A stretch of 39,260 nt of DNA from an uncultured Bacteroidales bacterium. GTDB lineage: Bacteria; Bacteroidota; Bacteroidia; Bacteroidales; Bacteroidaceae. Within the stretch, counting starts at the first letter, position 1; the number at the start of each line of letters is the position of its first letter. The stretch spans positions 1-39,260 of the forward strand of contig CACXLY010000048.1 of NCBI GenBank assembly GCA_902768605.1, read 5' to 3'. The notes under the pieces are model-generated. The model searched no databases, had not been told where the DNA came from, and saw only the letters and a program-made list of their open reading frames with translations. Below, in pieces: positions 1-8,348 of this stretch. Both the position numbers and the translations under genes were made by a program.

Positions 1-1
1 C

Positions 2-1231
2 GCTGCCGACATGGACGAGAACGGCACTATCAACGTGATGGACCTTGTCAATGTCGTATCGCTCATCATGGCAAACGCCAACCAGCCTACAGCCGCTCCA
101 CGAAGAAGGTCTGCAGCTCCGAAGCAAGCCGATGCAGTAACCGACGAACTGACTGTGGCAGACTTCTCCATAGCCGCAGGGGAGACGAAAGAAGTCTCCA
201 TGGTACTGGATAATCCAGTGAACGACTTCATCGCATTCGAGTTTTGGATGAGTCTGCCCGACGGTGTCCGTATCGCCTATGACGGAGGAGGTGAGCTCAT
301 GGCAACGCTCAATGCAGAGCGCGCCGACGGACATGACTTCCTTGTGGAAGAGCCTAATGGCGACGGCATCTATCATTTCCTTTGCTACTCCGGCAGTAAC
401 AAGACTTTCAAAGGTAACAGCGGAGAGCTTGTCAACCTGACAATAACCTGTGCGGATGATGCGACAACAGGCGATGCCACAGGCACTATCTATGACATAA
501 TTTTCAGTGACCCCGACAAGAACGAAGTTGACCTCGCCAATTTGGCCTTCAACATCTCTGTCACAGATGCAGGCACCGGCGGCTATGTGCTCGACGAAAG
601 CTCTTCCAAGGCAATCAAGGCAGGCACATACGGCAGAGTCATTCTCGAGCGCAGCTTTGCAGAGGGCTGGAATACAGTTTGTCTGCCCTTTGCCATTGGT
701 GACATAGAGGAAGTCTTCGGCACAGGTGCCAAGGCATACGAGTTTGATGATTTCGATGATGGCGAACTCGGCTTTGTTCCAGTCACATCGTTCGAGCCAT
801 GCACCCCATACGTCATCTACGTGCCCACAGCCATAACAGACGACATCATCCTGACCGACGTCTATATTGACGAGGAAGATACCGAGGCCGGCTATACTCG
901 TGTGAACAGAAACTATTATTTCCGCGGCTCCTTTGCTCCTGTTGCTTCTGGCGAATGGACGAAGAAGAACAGCACAGACGACATTTTCGGCATGACGGCA
1001 GACGGCAGGATTCGCAAGGCGGGGTCAGGGGCGTATATCAAAGGCTTCCGTGCTTACTTCGACCTGCCTGAAGGCGCAGCCGTCAAGGGTTTCATCTTCG
1101 ATGACGATGCCACAGGCATAGACAACGTAAATGCTAACCTTAACGAGGCTGTCTTCAACCTTGCGGGTCAGCGCCTGAAGATGGCTCAAAAGGGCATCAA
1201 CATTATCAACGGCAAGAAAATACTCAAATAA
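2..1231 (+). CDS. Secreted dockerin/cohesin-like protein, 5' end outside window
   Basis: The reading frame is open to the left edge (Ala-Ala-Asp precede the first Met at 11), so this is the C-terminal part of a longer gene. The first 30 residues resemble a dockerin/EF-hand repeat (DMDENGTINVMDLVN, with Asp/Asn at calcium-ligand spacing). Residues about 45-190 look like a cohesin-like beta-sandwich (F-F-LP-GV pattern, then G-Y-L-YS and a G-L start to the next strand). A second domain starting near 'GWNTVCLPFAI' is common in Prevotella secreted proteins. The tail (VFNLAGQRL...KGINIINGKK) matches the tail of the 1355-residue protein at 9757-13824 and resembles a short secretion-type C-terminal signal. 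Cell-surface location is inferred. The function is unknown. Confidence 0.8.
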   Translation, partial: AADMDENGTINVMDLVNVVSLIMANANQPTAAPRRRSAAPKQADAVTDELTVADFSIAAGETKEVSMVLDNPVNDFIAFEFWMSLPDGVRIAYDGGGELMATLNAERADGHDFLVEEPNGDGIYHFLCYSGSNKTFKGNSGELVNLTITCADDATTGDATGTIYDIIFSDPDKNEVDLANLAFNISVTDAGTGGYVLDESSSKAIKAGTYGRVILERSFAEGWNTVCLPFAIGDIEEVFGTGAKAYEFDDFDDGELGFVPVTSFEPCTPYVIYVPTAITDDIILTDVYIDEEDTEAGYTRVNRNYYFRGSFAPVASGEWTKKNSTDDIFGMTADGRIRKAGSGAYIKGFRAYFDLPEGAAVKGFIFDDDATGIDNVNANLNEAVFNLAGQRLKMAQKGINIINGKKILK

Positions 1232-1232
1232 G

Positions 1233-1415
1233 ATGAAAAAGAATTATATGCGCCCCCAATCGTCAGCCATCAGCATACAGTGCAGGATGATGCTGACAGA
1301 AAGTCGGTTCGACAACAATGCTGACGAACAATACATCACGCCAGATGACGAGGAATACAACGACGACTTTACCGTAAAGGGCTACACTTGGTCACACTTC
1401 TTCGAGGAGTGGTAA
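1233..1415 (+). CDS. Small hypothetical protein following the secreted protein
   Basis: This 60-residue ORF starts one base after the preceding stop codon, so it is almost certainly co-transcribed and translationally coupled. It opens with a basic stretch (MKKNYMRPQ) and ends in a very acidic, Asp/Glu-rich half with aromatic residues (GYTWSHFFEEW). It has no clear signal peptide or membrane segment. Small proteins opening MKK.YM.P and lying directly behind large secreted proteins are common in Prevotella, but I know of no assigned function. The terminator at 1544-1577 follows it. Its position and frame make it a likely real gene. Confidence 0.6.
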   Translation: MKKNYMRPQSSAISIQCRMMLTESRFDNNADEQYITPDDEEYNDDFTVKGYTWSHFFEEW

Positions 1416-1543
1416 TGGCAAGCGAGTCAGATGTTATGCCAAACAAGGAAATGGAGTTTGATATCGTATCGAGATATAGCGTGGCAGTAATATCATAAAT
1501 GCTCAAGGTTATAGTGAAGTAGCAACCTCTCTATACACAATAT

Positions 1544-1577
1544 GGGAGTCACGAATTCGTTTCGGGGCTCCCTTTTC
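1544..1577 (+). terminator. Rho-independent terminator
   Basis: GGGAGTC (1544-1550) pairs with GGCTCCC (1566-1572), with one G-T wobble, and is followed by TTTTCTTG. The loop contains the 10-base palindrome ACGAATTCGT (1551-1560). It lies 128 bases after the small ORF and would end the transcript that carries the first two genes. A weaker CCGC-GT-GCGG hairpin with a T run follows at 1615-1628. Confidence 0.65.
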
Positions 1578-1741
1578 TTGTGCCGCTACACTCTCCAGAT
1601 ACCTTGATTGCTTTCCGCGTGCGGGCTTTTTATGCCTTTTTTGTTGCATTTTAATGCTTAAAACGGGGGTAAAATGTCCAAAAAGTATTACTTTTTATAA
1701 AATAAATGTGATTATGTGCTAATTATTCCAAAAAATGTTAT

Positions 1742-1749
1742 TACCTTTG
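1742..1749 (+). promoter_or_regulatory. -7 promoter element for the SusC/SusD locus
   Basis: TACCTTTG matches the Bacteroidetes -7 consensus TAnnTTTG. It sits in an AT-rich stretch after the terminator at 1544-1577 and predicts a start near 1754 with a leader of about 180 bases before SusC. I see no convincing -33 TTTG. The gap 1416-1932 holds the terminator, this promoter, an AT-rich motif at 1780-1804 and a heptamer array, and nothing else I can identify. Confidence 0.6.
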
Positions 1750-1779
1750 CGGCTTGAATTGTGTTCTTTGCACTACGAC

Positions 1780-1804
1780 TATACATTATTTATAATATAT
1801 AGGA
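1780..1804 (+). repeat. AT-rich palindromic motif, one of four related copies
   Basis: TATACATTAT followed by TTATAATATATAGGA. Close relatives lie at 24666-24689, 30902-30926 and, on the minus strand, 21601-21582. Three of the four lie in the leader of a gene; the one at 24666-24689 lies inside the 3' end of a coding region. This copy is in the predicted leader of the SusC transcript. Confidence 0.45.
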
Positions 1805-1878
1805 CAACGGACAAGGGACCACAGACAACAGTCAAGGGACAACGGACAACAGTCACGAGACGAGAGTCATCAGTTAAC
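1802..1878 (+). repeat. Heptamer array of 11 units in the SusC leader
   Basis: Eleven consecutive 7-mers without indels: GGACAAC, GGACAAG, GGACCAC, AGACAAC, AGTCAAG, GGACAAC, GGACAAC, AGTCACG, AGACGAG, AGTCATC, AGTTAAC. Every unit starts with two purines, has C or T at position 4 and A or G at position 6. The array lies between the -7 box at 1742 and the SusC start at 1933, so it should be transcribed. Function unknown. Confidence 0.8.
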
Positions 1879-1932
1879 GGAAAAAGTCGGTAGTCGGTTG
1901 TCAAAAACGAAGAGAAATTTAACAGTTTAAAG

Positions 1933-4900
1933 ATGTTTATATACAAAAAATTAAGTCTTGTCGCGGCTTTGCTGTTCTGGACTGTCGGGATGGCAATGGC
2001 GCAGACAACAGTGTCAGGAACGGTGTTCTCTGCCGACGACAACGAACCCTTGATGGGCGCAAACGTCTTGGTGGAAGGAACACAGAACAGGGCCATTACG
2101 GACCTCGACGGTAAGTTCACGTTGAACGATGTCAAGTCGAATGCCGTTTTGGTAGTGTCTATGATTGGTATGCGCACCGAGAAGGTGAAGGCCAAGAACG
2201 GTATGCGCATCATGATGCAGGCTGAGGACGTGCAGATGACGGAGGTCATCGTGAACGGACAGCAGCAAATCGACAAGCGACTCTTTACGGGTGCGGCCAC
2301 GACGGTGGATGCCGAGAAGATCAAGCTCTCGGGTCTGGCTGATGTGAGCCGTTCGCTGGAAGGACGTGTTGCCGGTGTGCAGGTGACGAACGTGACGGGC
2401 ACCTTCGGTGCTTCGCCTAAGATTCGTGTCCGTGGTGCTACGTCCATCTATGGTAACTCGAAGCCCCTGTGGGTGGTGGATGGCGTCATCTATGAGGACA
2501 ACGTCGATGTCAGTGCTGACGACTTGGCATCTGGCGATGCAAAGACGCTGATTTCATCGGCCGTCGCAGGTTTGAACTCCGACGACATCGAGTCATTCAC
2601 GGTCCTCAAGGACGGCTCCGCTACCTCAATCTATGGTGCCCGCGCCATGGGTGGTGTGATTGTAGTGCAGACGAAGCGCGGTGCGAAGGGTCACGCCAGT
2701 GTGAACTACACCGGTGAGTTCACCTCTCGCCTCAAGCCCAGCTACAACGACTACAATATCATGAACTCCCAGGAAGTGATGGGTGTCTATAAGGAGATGT
2801 ACGACAAGGGCTGGCTGCAGCTCGACAACATGGTCAACGCTCAGAACACGGGCGTCTATGGCTATATGTTCCAGCAGCTTCGTGCCTACGACCCCTTGAC
2901 GGGCAAATATGGTCTCCAGAACACCGAAGCCGCTCGCAACGCCTATCTGCAGGCTGCCGAGTTCCGCAACACCGACTGGTTCGACCTCCTCTTCACCAAC
3001 AAGGTGCAGATGAACCACTCCGTCAGCGTCAGCGGCGGTACAGACCGTTCGCAGACCTACTTCTCGATGTCTGTCCTCACAGACCCCGGACAGTTCGTCA
3101 ACCGCAGCAGCGTGAACCGCTACACGTTCAACGGCAACACCTCCTACGACATCTTGAAGGACCGCAAGGGCTGCAACCTGCTCTCCGTCAAGCTTGCTGC
3201 ACAAGGCAGCTACCGTAAGCAGGAGGCTCCGGGCTCGCTGAACCGTACGACCGACGTCGTGACTGGTGAGGTGAAGCGCGACTTCGACATCAACCCCTTC
3301 AGCTTCGCTATGAACACCAGCCGCTGCCTCGATCCAAACATCAATTATACGCGTTTCTACACAGGCTTCAACATCTTCGACGAGCTGGAGTACAACTACA
3401 ACGACATCAACGTGACCGAGCTGATGTTCCGCGGCGAACTGGAGTACAAGCCCACGAAGGCATGGCGCTTGAACGGACTCATCTCTTCCCGTATCTCTCA
3501 CACCAAGCGTCAGCACAACGTGATGGACAAGGCCAATCAGGCTAATGCCTATCGCGCCGGTGTCGATGAGCAGGACGACAACTCCACGATTCGCGACAAC
3601 AACAGCCTCCTCTACACCGACCCCGACAACGAGCTGGCTCTCCCCGAATCCATCCTGCCTACGGGCGGCATCAAGTATCAGTACGACGACAACATGCGCT
3701 CGAATACCTTCCGCTTCATGACGAGCTACAACAATGTCTTCAACGACTTGCACACGCTCAACGGCATGGTCGGCACAGAGTACTCTTCCGTTCGCCGTAC
3801 TGCCACGACATGGACGGGCTGGGGCTATCAGTTCGACAATGGCGGCATCACCTATACGCCGTACCTCTGGCTCAAGCAAATGAACGAGGAGAACACCGAG
3901 TACTTCGGCGAGTCCTATACGCTGACTAACACCTTGGCTTACTACGGCCAGGTGAACTATAACTTCGACCAGCGCTACACCCTGAACGGCACAATTCGCT
4001 ACGAAGGCACGAACCGCCTGGGCAAGAGCCACCAGAGCCGCTGGCTTCCCACCTGGAACGTATCAGGCGCTTGGGACGTCTCCAACGAGAAGTTCATGGA
4101 ACGCACCAAGTCCTGGCTCTCGCAGATGAAGCTTCGTGGCAGCTACTCGCTGACTGCCGACACAGGTCCATCATGGGTGACGAATGCTGAGGCCATCTTC
4201 ATGACGAAGAACTCTTGGCGCCCCTTCACCTCTGCTGCCGAATCGCAGATCTACATCTCCTCACTCGGCAACTCTGAGCTGACCTACGAGAAGAAGCACG
4301 AATGGAACTTCGGCGTTGACCTGAGCTTCCTGAAAGACCGCATCGCCGTGACTTTCGATGTCTATGGACGTAACAACTACGACCTGATAGGCCGCACCTA
4401 TACACAGGGTGCCGGCGGTGAGATTGCCAAGTATGCCAACGTGGCCGACATGGAGTCGCACGGCGTCGAACTTGGCCTCTCTACCGTCAATATCGACAAG
4501 GCAGGCTTCAAGTGGACCTCCGACTTCATCTTCTCGAAGGCAAAGAACAGGATTACCTCTCTTGAGGTGGCCAGCCGCGCCGTCGACCTCGTGACTGGTC
4601 AGGGCTATGCCATTGAAGGTTACCCCGTTCGCTCTATCTTCAGCTATCAGTTTGCAGGTCTCAACTCAGAGGGTCTGCCACAAGTTTACAACGAGGCATG
4701 GAACAAGACTATCGGCGACGTAAATTTCCAGGAGACAGAGGGTCTGGACCAGTTCCTCGTCTATGAAGGCCCGTCCGACCCGACCTTCTACGGCTCGTTC
4801 AACAATACCTTCAGCTACAAGAGCAAGAACTGGGGCAGCCTCTCGCTCGACCTCTTCCTCACCTACGCAGGCGGAAATGTCGTGCGTCTCGACCCCGTAT

Positions 4901-5319
4901 TCTCCTACGCTTACAGCGACCTCTCTGCTCTGCCTCGCGAGTTCAAGAACCGTTGGGTTATGTCAGGCGACGAATCCGTGACGAATATCCCCGTCATCGC
5001 ATCCCGCAACCAGGTGGACCGCTACGGTGGCACTACGATGCGTACGGCTTACAACGCCTACAACTACTCAACAGAGCGTATTGCAAACGGCGACTTTATC
5101 CGTCTGAAGGAAGTGGCCCTCACATACGTTTTGCCCGACGAGTGGCTCAAGAAGACGACGTTCATCAACCGCGCCTCTTTGAAGGTGGCCGCCACAAACC
5201 TCTGTCTGCTCTATGCCGACAAGAAGCTGAACGGCCAAGACCCCGAGTTCATCAATTCTGGCGGTGTGGCTGCACCTATCTCCAAGCAGTTCACGGCTAC
5301 CGTACGTTTAGGATTCTAA
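1933..5319 (+). CDS. SusC/RagA-family TonB-linked outer-membrane transporter
   Basis: The protein has 1128 residues, the usual size for a SusC barrel. It has a signal peptide (residues 1-24, ending AMAQ), a carboxypeptidase-regulatory-like beta-sandwich (about 25-105: VSGTVFSADDNEPLMGANV...). A plug domain follows (about 110-255) with the SusC signature SIYGNSKPLWVVDGVI and the 'VLKDGSATSIYGARAMGGVIVV' region. A 22-strand barrel then runs to a C-terminal aromatic strand (ATVRLGF). The family imports large ligands using TonB energy, with a SusD lid, and SusD follows 18 bases downstream. The substrate cannot be read from the sequence: no glycoside hydrolase is in this operon, and a metallohydrolase is. 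Start ATG at 1933, predicted leader about 180 bases. Confidence 0.95.
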   Translation: MFIYKKLSLVAALLFWTVGMAMAQTTVSGTVFSADDNEPLMGANVLVEGTQNRAITDLDGKFTLNDVKSNAVLVVSMIGMRTEKVKAKNGMRIMMQAEDVQMTEVIVNGQQQIDKRLFTGAATTVDAEKIKLSGLADVSRSLEGRVAGVQVTNVTGTFGASPKIRVRGATSIYGNSKPLWVVDGVIYEDNVDVSADDLASGDAKTLISSAVAGLNSDDIESFTVLKDGSATSIYGARAMGGVIVVQTKRGAKGHASVNYTGEFTSRLKPSYNDYNIMNSQEVMGVYKEMYDKGWLQLDNMVNAQNTGVYGYMFQQLRAYDPLTGKYGLQNTEAARNAYLQAAEFRNTDWFDLLFTNKVQMNHSVSVSGGTDRSQTYFSMSVLTDPGQFVNRSSVNRYTFNGNTSYDILKDRKGCNLLSVKLAAQGSYRKQEAPGSLNRTTDVVTGEVKRDFDINPFSFAMNTSRCLDPNINYTRFYTGFNIFDELEYNYNDINVTELMFRGELEYKPTKAWRLNGLISSRISHTKRQHNVMDKANQANAYRAGVDEQDDNSTIRDNNSLLYTDPDNELALPESILPTGGIKYQYDDNMRSNTFRFMTSYNNVFNDLHTLNGMVGTEYSSVRRTATTWTGWGYQFDNGGITYTPYLWLKQMNEENTEYFGESYTLTNTLAYYGQVNYNFDQRYTLNGTIRYEGTNRLGKSHQSRWLPTWNVSGAWDVSNEKFMERTKSWLSQMKLRGSYSLTADTGPSWVTNAEAIFMTKNSWRPFTSAAESQIYISSLGNSELTYEKKHEWNFGVDLSFLKDRIAVTFDVYGRNNYDLIGRTYTQGAGGEIAKYANVADMESHGVELGLSTVNIDKAGFKWTSDFIFSKAKNRITSLEVASRAVDLVTGQGYAIEGYPVRSIFSYQFAGLNSEGLPQVYNEAWNKTIGDVNFQETEGLDQFLVYEGPSDPTFYGSFNNTFSYKSKNWGSLSLDLFLTYAGGNVVRLDPVFSYAYSDLSALPREFKNRWVMSGDESVTNIPVIASRNQVDRYGGTTMRTAYNAYNYSTERIANGDFIRLKEVALTYVLPDEWLKKTTFINRASLKVAATNLCLLYADKKLNGQDPEFINSGGVAAPISKQFTATVRLGF

Positions 5320-5337
5320 TGTAATGAATAAAGAAAT

Positions 5338-7071
5338 ATGAAGGATATGAATAGAAATATATACGGCCTCTTTGCTCTCTGCCTGCTCTGCATCATGACT
5401 GTGAGCTCGTGCAAGGACCTGGACGAGGCTCCCGACAACCGTACGGAAATCGATACAGTCGATAAGGTTCAGCAGCTGCTCACCTCGGGCTATCCCGTCA
5501 GCGTGCCTGCTGTCATCTGCGAACTCAGTGGCGACAACCTCATCGACAACAACGTTTGCGTCCCTGCTACCCACAACGATGCCTACGCTCATTTCCACGA
5601 GCAGGCCTACGAGTGGGAAGACATCGACAACTACAGTACTGGCGAAGACGATACGCCTTATACCGTTTGGGAATCATATTATCAGGGCATAGCCGTAGCC
5701 AACCATGCTATCGAGGCTATGCGCGAGATGAGCAAAGACCCTGCTCACGACCGCGACCTGGCTCACTCTTGGGGTGAGGCACACTTGCTTCGCGCTTATC
5801 TCCATTTCGTACTCGTGAACGTCTTTGCCGAAGCATATAAGGACGAGACACTGAGTGCCGGCGATGTGGGCATCCCATACGTCAGCGAGGTGGAGAAGAC
5901 GGTTACCGTCGATTACAGCGACCCCAAGTACCGTAAGAGCGTGGCTGAAGTCTATAGACTTATCGAGAAGGATATCCTTGAAGGTATCGACCTCGTTGAC
6001 GATGCCAAGTACAAGGTGCCTGCCTACCACTTCAACCGCAATGCTGCCAATGCCTTGGCTGCCCGCTTCTATCTCTACAAGCGCGACTACGAGAAGTGCG
6101 TGAAGTATGCAACCGCCGCTCTGGGAACGAATCCTGCTTCCTCTCTCCGTAAGTGGGCAACCATGAGTGCCAACACCATCAACACCCTGCTCAATGACTA
6201 CAACGACGAGACAGCTCCCTGCAACTATATGCTGCAGACCACTTACTCGTTGTTCGACCGCATGCTCTCAGCTTGCCGCTATGCTATCAACAAAGGCAGC
6301 AAACCCGAGAATGTGGACAACACTCAGGACATCCTCTACGAAGGTGGCGGCCCGAACTGGAACAGCCGACTCAAGGCCTTCGACGGTAAGATTTATCGTT
6401 GGGGCGCAGGCTCGGAATATGGCTCTTGGCTGTTCCGCGTCTATGAGTACTTCGAGTACACCGACAAGATTGCCGGCATCGGCTATGTCCACATCATTTA
6501 TCAGCCCTTCACAGCTGAAGAAACATTGCTGTGCCGCGCAGAAGCAGAGGTTTATCTCGGTCAGACAGACAAGGCTCTTGCCGACCTTGGCTTCTGGACA
6601 GCTTCTCACATGGTGGACGAGCCTCTCACACAGGACGGCATCAATCGATTCTACAAGGGTGAGCCCTCAAAGAATATCTACGTCAGCGAGCTGCATCCAA
6701 CGGATATGAGTCCCGAGTGGACCTACGACGGGCTTACCGACGATGCAAAGCGCCTGATCGACTGTGTGCTTCACTTCCGTCGCATCGAAACGATGTTCGA
6801 AGGCCTCCGCTGGTTCGACATCAAGCGTTATGGCATCACCGTGCATCACGCTTATCGCGACCCGAAGGAAGACGACATCCATCATGACTATCTTCGCTGG
6901 AACGACCCGCGTCGTGTCCTGCAGATTCCGCAGAATGTTATCGAAGCAGGTTATCCTCGCAGCAACCGTACGCAATCAATGGGCGGACAAGGTGGAGGCG
7001 ATGGCATGAAGGCCTACCCCGTGGATAATGAGCCTAAGGATAATGACTTGGAGCAAAACACTAACTTTTAA
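5338..7071 (+). CDS. SusD/RagB-family substrate-binding surface lipoprotein
   Basis: The protein has 577 residues. The signal peptide ends in the lipobox VSSC (residues 22-25), and the lipidated Cys is followed by KDLDE, an acidic export signal typical of surface-exposed Bacteroidetes lipoproteins. The middle has SusD-type TPR helices (HLLRAYLHFVLVNVFAE, AANALAARFYLYKRDYEKCVKYA), and the C-terminal part carries RRIETMFEGLRWFDIKRYG, a hallmark of the family. It forms the lid of the SusC barrel and binds the ligand. A second in-frame ATG at 5347 (MNRNIYG) is possible. Its stop overlaps the next start by one base, so the operon is tightly coupled. Confidence 0.95.
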   Translation: MKDMNRNIYGLFALCLLCIMTVSSCKDLDEAPDNRTEIDTVDKVQQLLTSGYPVSVPAVICELSGDNLIDNNVCVPATHNDAYAHFHEQAYEWEDIDNYSTGEDDTPYTVWESYYQGIAVANHAIEAMREMSKDPAHDRDLAHSWGEAHLLRAYLHFVLVNVFAEAYKDETLSAGDVGIPYVSEVEKTVTVDYSDPKYRKSVAEVYRLIEKDILEGIDLVDDAKYKVPAYHFNRNAANALAARFYLYKRDYEKCVKYATAALGTNPASSLRKWATMSANTINTLLNDYNDETAPCNYMLQTTYSLFDRMLSACRYAINKGSKPENVDNTQDILYEGGGPNWNSRLKAFDGKIYRWGAGSEYGSWLFRVYEYFEYTDKIAGIGYVHIIYQPFTAEETLLCRAEAEVYLGQTDKALADLGFWTASHMVDEPLTQDGINRFYKGEPSKNIYVSELHPTDMSPEWTYDGLTDDAKRLIDCVLHFRRIETMFEGLRWFDIKRYGITVHHAYRDPKEDDIHHDYLRWNDPRRVLQIPQNVIEAGYPRSNRTQSMGGQGGGDGMKAYPVDNEPKDNDLEQNTNF

Positions 7072-8330
7072 TGAGGAAGAAGATGAAAAAGATATTATAT
7101 ATAATAGGTATAGTAGCAACAGTTGCTGCATTCTCCTCTTGTCGTGGCGGAGACAACTTTACTGATTCAGTCTTTGACACAGAAGTTCCTGTTGTAGACC
7201 CGACGAAAGCAACTTATCCGTTCGACCAGTGGCTATACGATAACTTCGTGGTTCCTTATAATGTCGATGTAAAGTATCGCTTCGACCTGTCGGCTTCCGA
7301 CATGAACTTCCAGCTCACACCTGCCGACTACAACCGCTCGCAGCTCTTGGCACACTTCATCAGATATTTGTTCTATGACGTTTACACCAAGTTCGCAGGC
7401 GACGACTTCATGAAGAAGTACGGACCGCGCATCTTCCACTTCATCGGTTCGTCCGGCTACAGTCCTACCACAGGAACTGAAGTGCTGGGTACAGCCTCTG
7501 GTGGCGTGAAGATAACCCTTTACAACGTTAACGAAATGAAGCCCTACAGCGACGGCGTAACTTATGCTGGCGATGACGTGAGTGTGCTCAACGAGAGATA
7601 TTTCCACACGATGCATCACGAATTCTCCCATATCCTGCACCAGACGAAGTCCTATCCCGTGACGTTCGGCCAGGTTACATCCGGCAGCTATGACCCCATC
7701 AACTGGCAGGACCGTGACTCTGTCTGGACACACCAGAATGGCTACGTCACGCACTATGCTTCTTCAGCTACCTACGAGGACTTCGTGGAAACGCTTTCCT
7801 GCATCATCACCGACACTAAGCACCGCTGGATGAACCGCATCATCAATGCCGCTTCAATGGGCGTACGTCAGGGTGACAAGGAAGACATCCTCGTCCTCAT
7901 CGACTCTCTCGGTATCGACCTGGATGCTCCCAAGTCTCATTGGAACAACTTCACGCTCTACGAGGAGTCAGAGTATAACGACCAGACCGACGAGTATGAC
8001 CCCACGAACCGCTATGTGCTTGAAGACCATCGCCTCTTGGACAATGAGGTTGTCAACAAGGCTGCAGATGCCTACGTCAAGCAGTATCGCTACAAAGAGC
8101 TTCGCCACTTCAACTCCTTCAAGGACGACTTCCTGCCTTGGGTGAAGATTTCTGCTGACGAAGACCTGACGGGCATCAACTCCTTGCTCAAGAAGCTGGA
8201 CATCGCCACGAAGTGGTACACAGAGAACTGGGGGCTTTATGCCTTTACGCTTCGTCGCGAAGTTGAGAAGCGCCAGAGCAACATCAACGACTACCTCCAG
8301 AATGAAGTCACCATTTATGAGCTCAAATAA
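7071..8330 (+). CDS. Substrate-import-associated zinc metallohydrolase lipoprotein
   Basis: The protein has 419 residues. The signal peptide ends AAFSSC (lipobox, Cys about residue 24). HHEFSHILHQ at residues 182-191 contains the HExxH zinc motif (H183, E184, H187). This matches the lipoprotein family with HExxH found next to TonB-linked transporters in Bacteroidetes. The start overlaps the SusD stop (TAATG). ATG at 7083 (MKKILYII) is a plausible alternative, because it has a purine-rich AGGAAG just upstream. Members are thought to act on the imported ligand at the outer membrane. Whether it is a peptidase here is inferred only from the motif. Confidence 0.88.
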   Translation: MRKKMKKILYIIGIVATVAAFSSCRGGDNFTDSVFDTEVPVVDPTKATYPFDQWLYDNFVVPYNVDVKYRFDLSASDMNFQLTPADYNRSQLLAHFIRYLFYDVYTKFAGDDFMKKYGPRIFHFIGSSGYSPTTGTEVLGTASGGVKITLYNVNEMKPYSDGVTYAGDDVSVLNERYFHTMHHEFSHILHQTKSYPVTFGQVTSGSYDPINWQDRDSVWTHQNGYVTHYASSATYEDFVETLSCIITDTKHRWMNRIINAASMGVRQGDKEDILVLIDSLGIDLDAPKSHWNNFTLYEESEYNDQTDEYDPTNRYVLEDHRLLDNEVVNKAADAYVKQYRYKELRHFNSFKDDFLPWVKISADEDLTGINSLLKKLDIATKWYTENWGLYAFTLRREVEKRQSNINDYLQNEVTIYELK

Positions 8331-8348
8331 TCTCAAAGAAAGACTACG

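Noticed and set aside
2626..4032. 468-residue ORF on the minus strand
   Set aside because: It lies wholly inside the SusC gene, is rich in Val/Ala/Leu from antisense codon bias, and has no domain or promoter.
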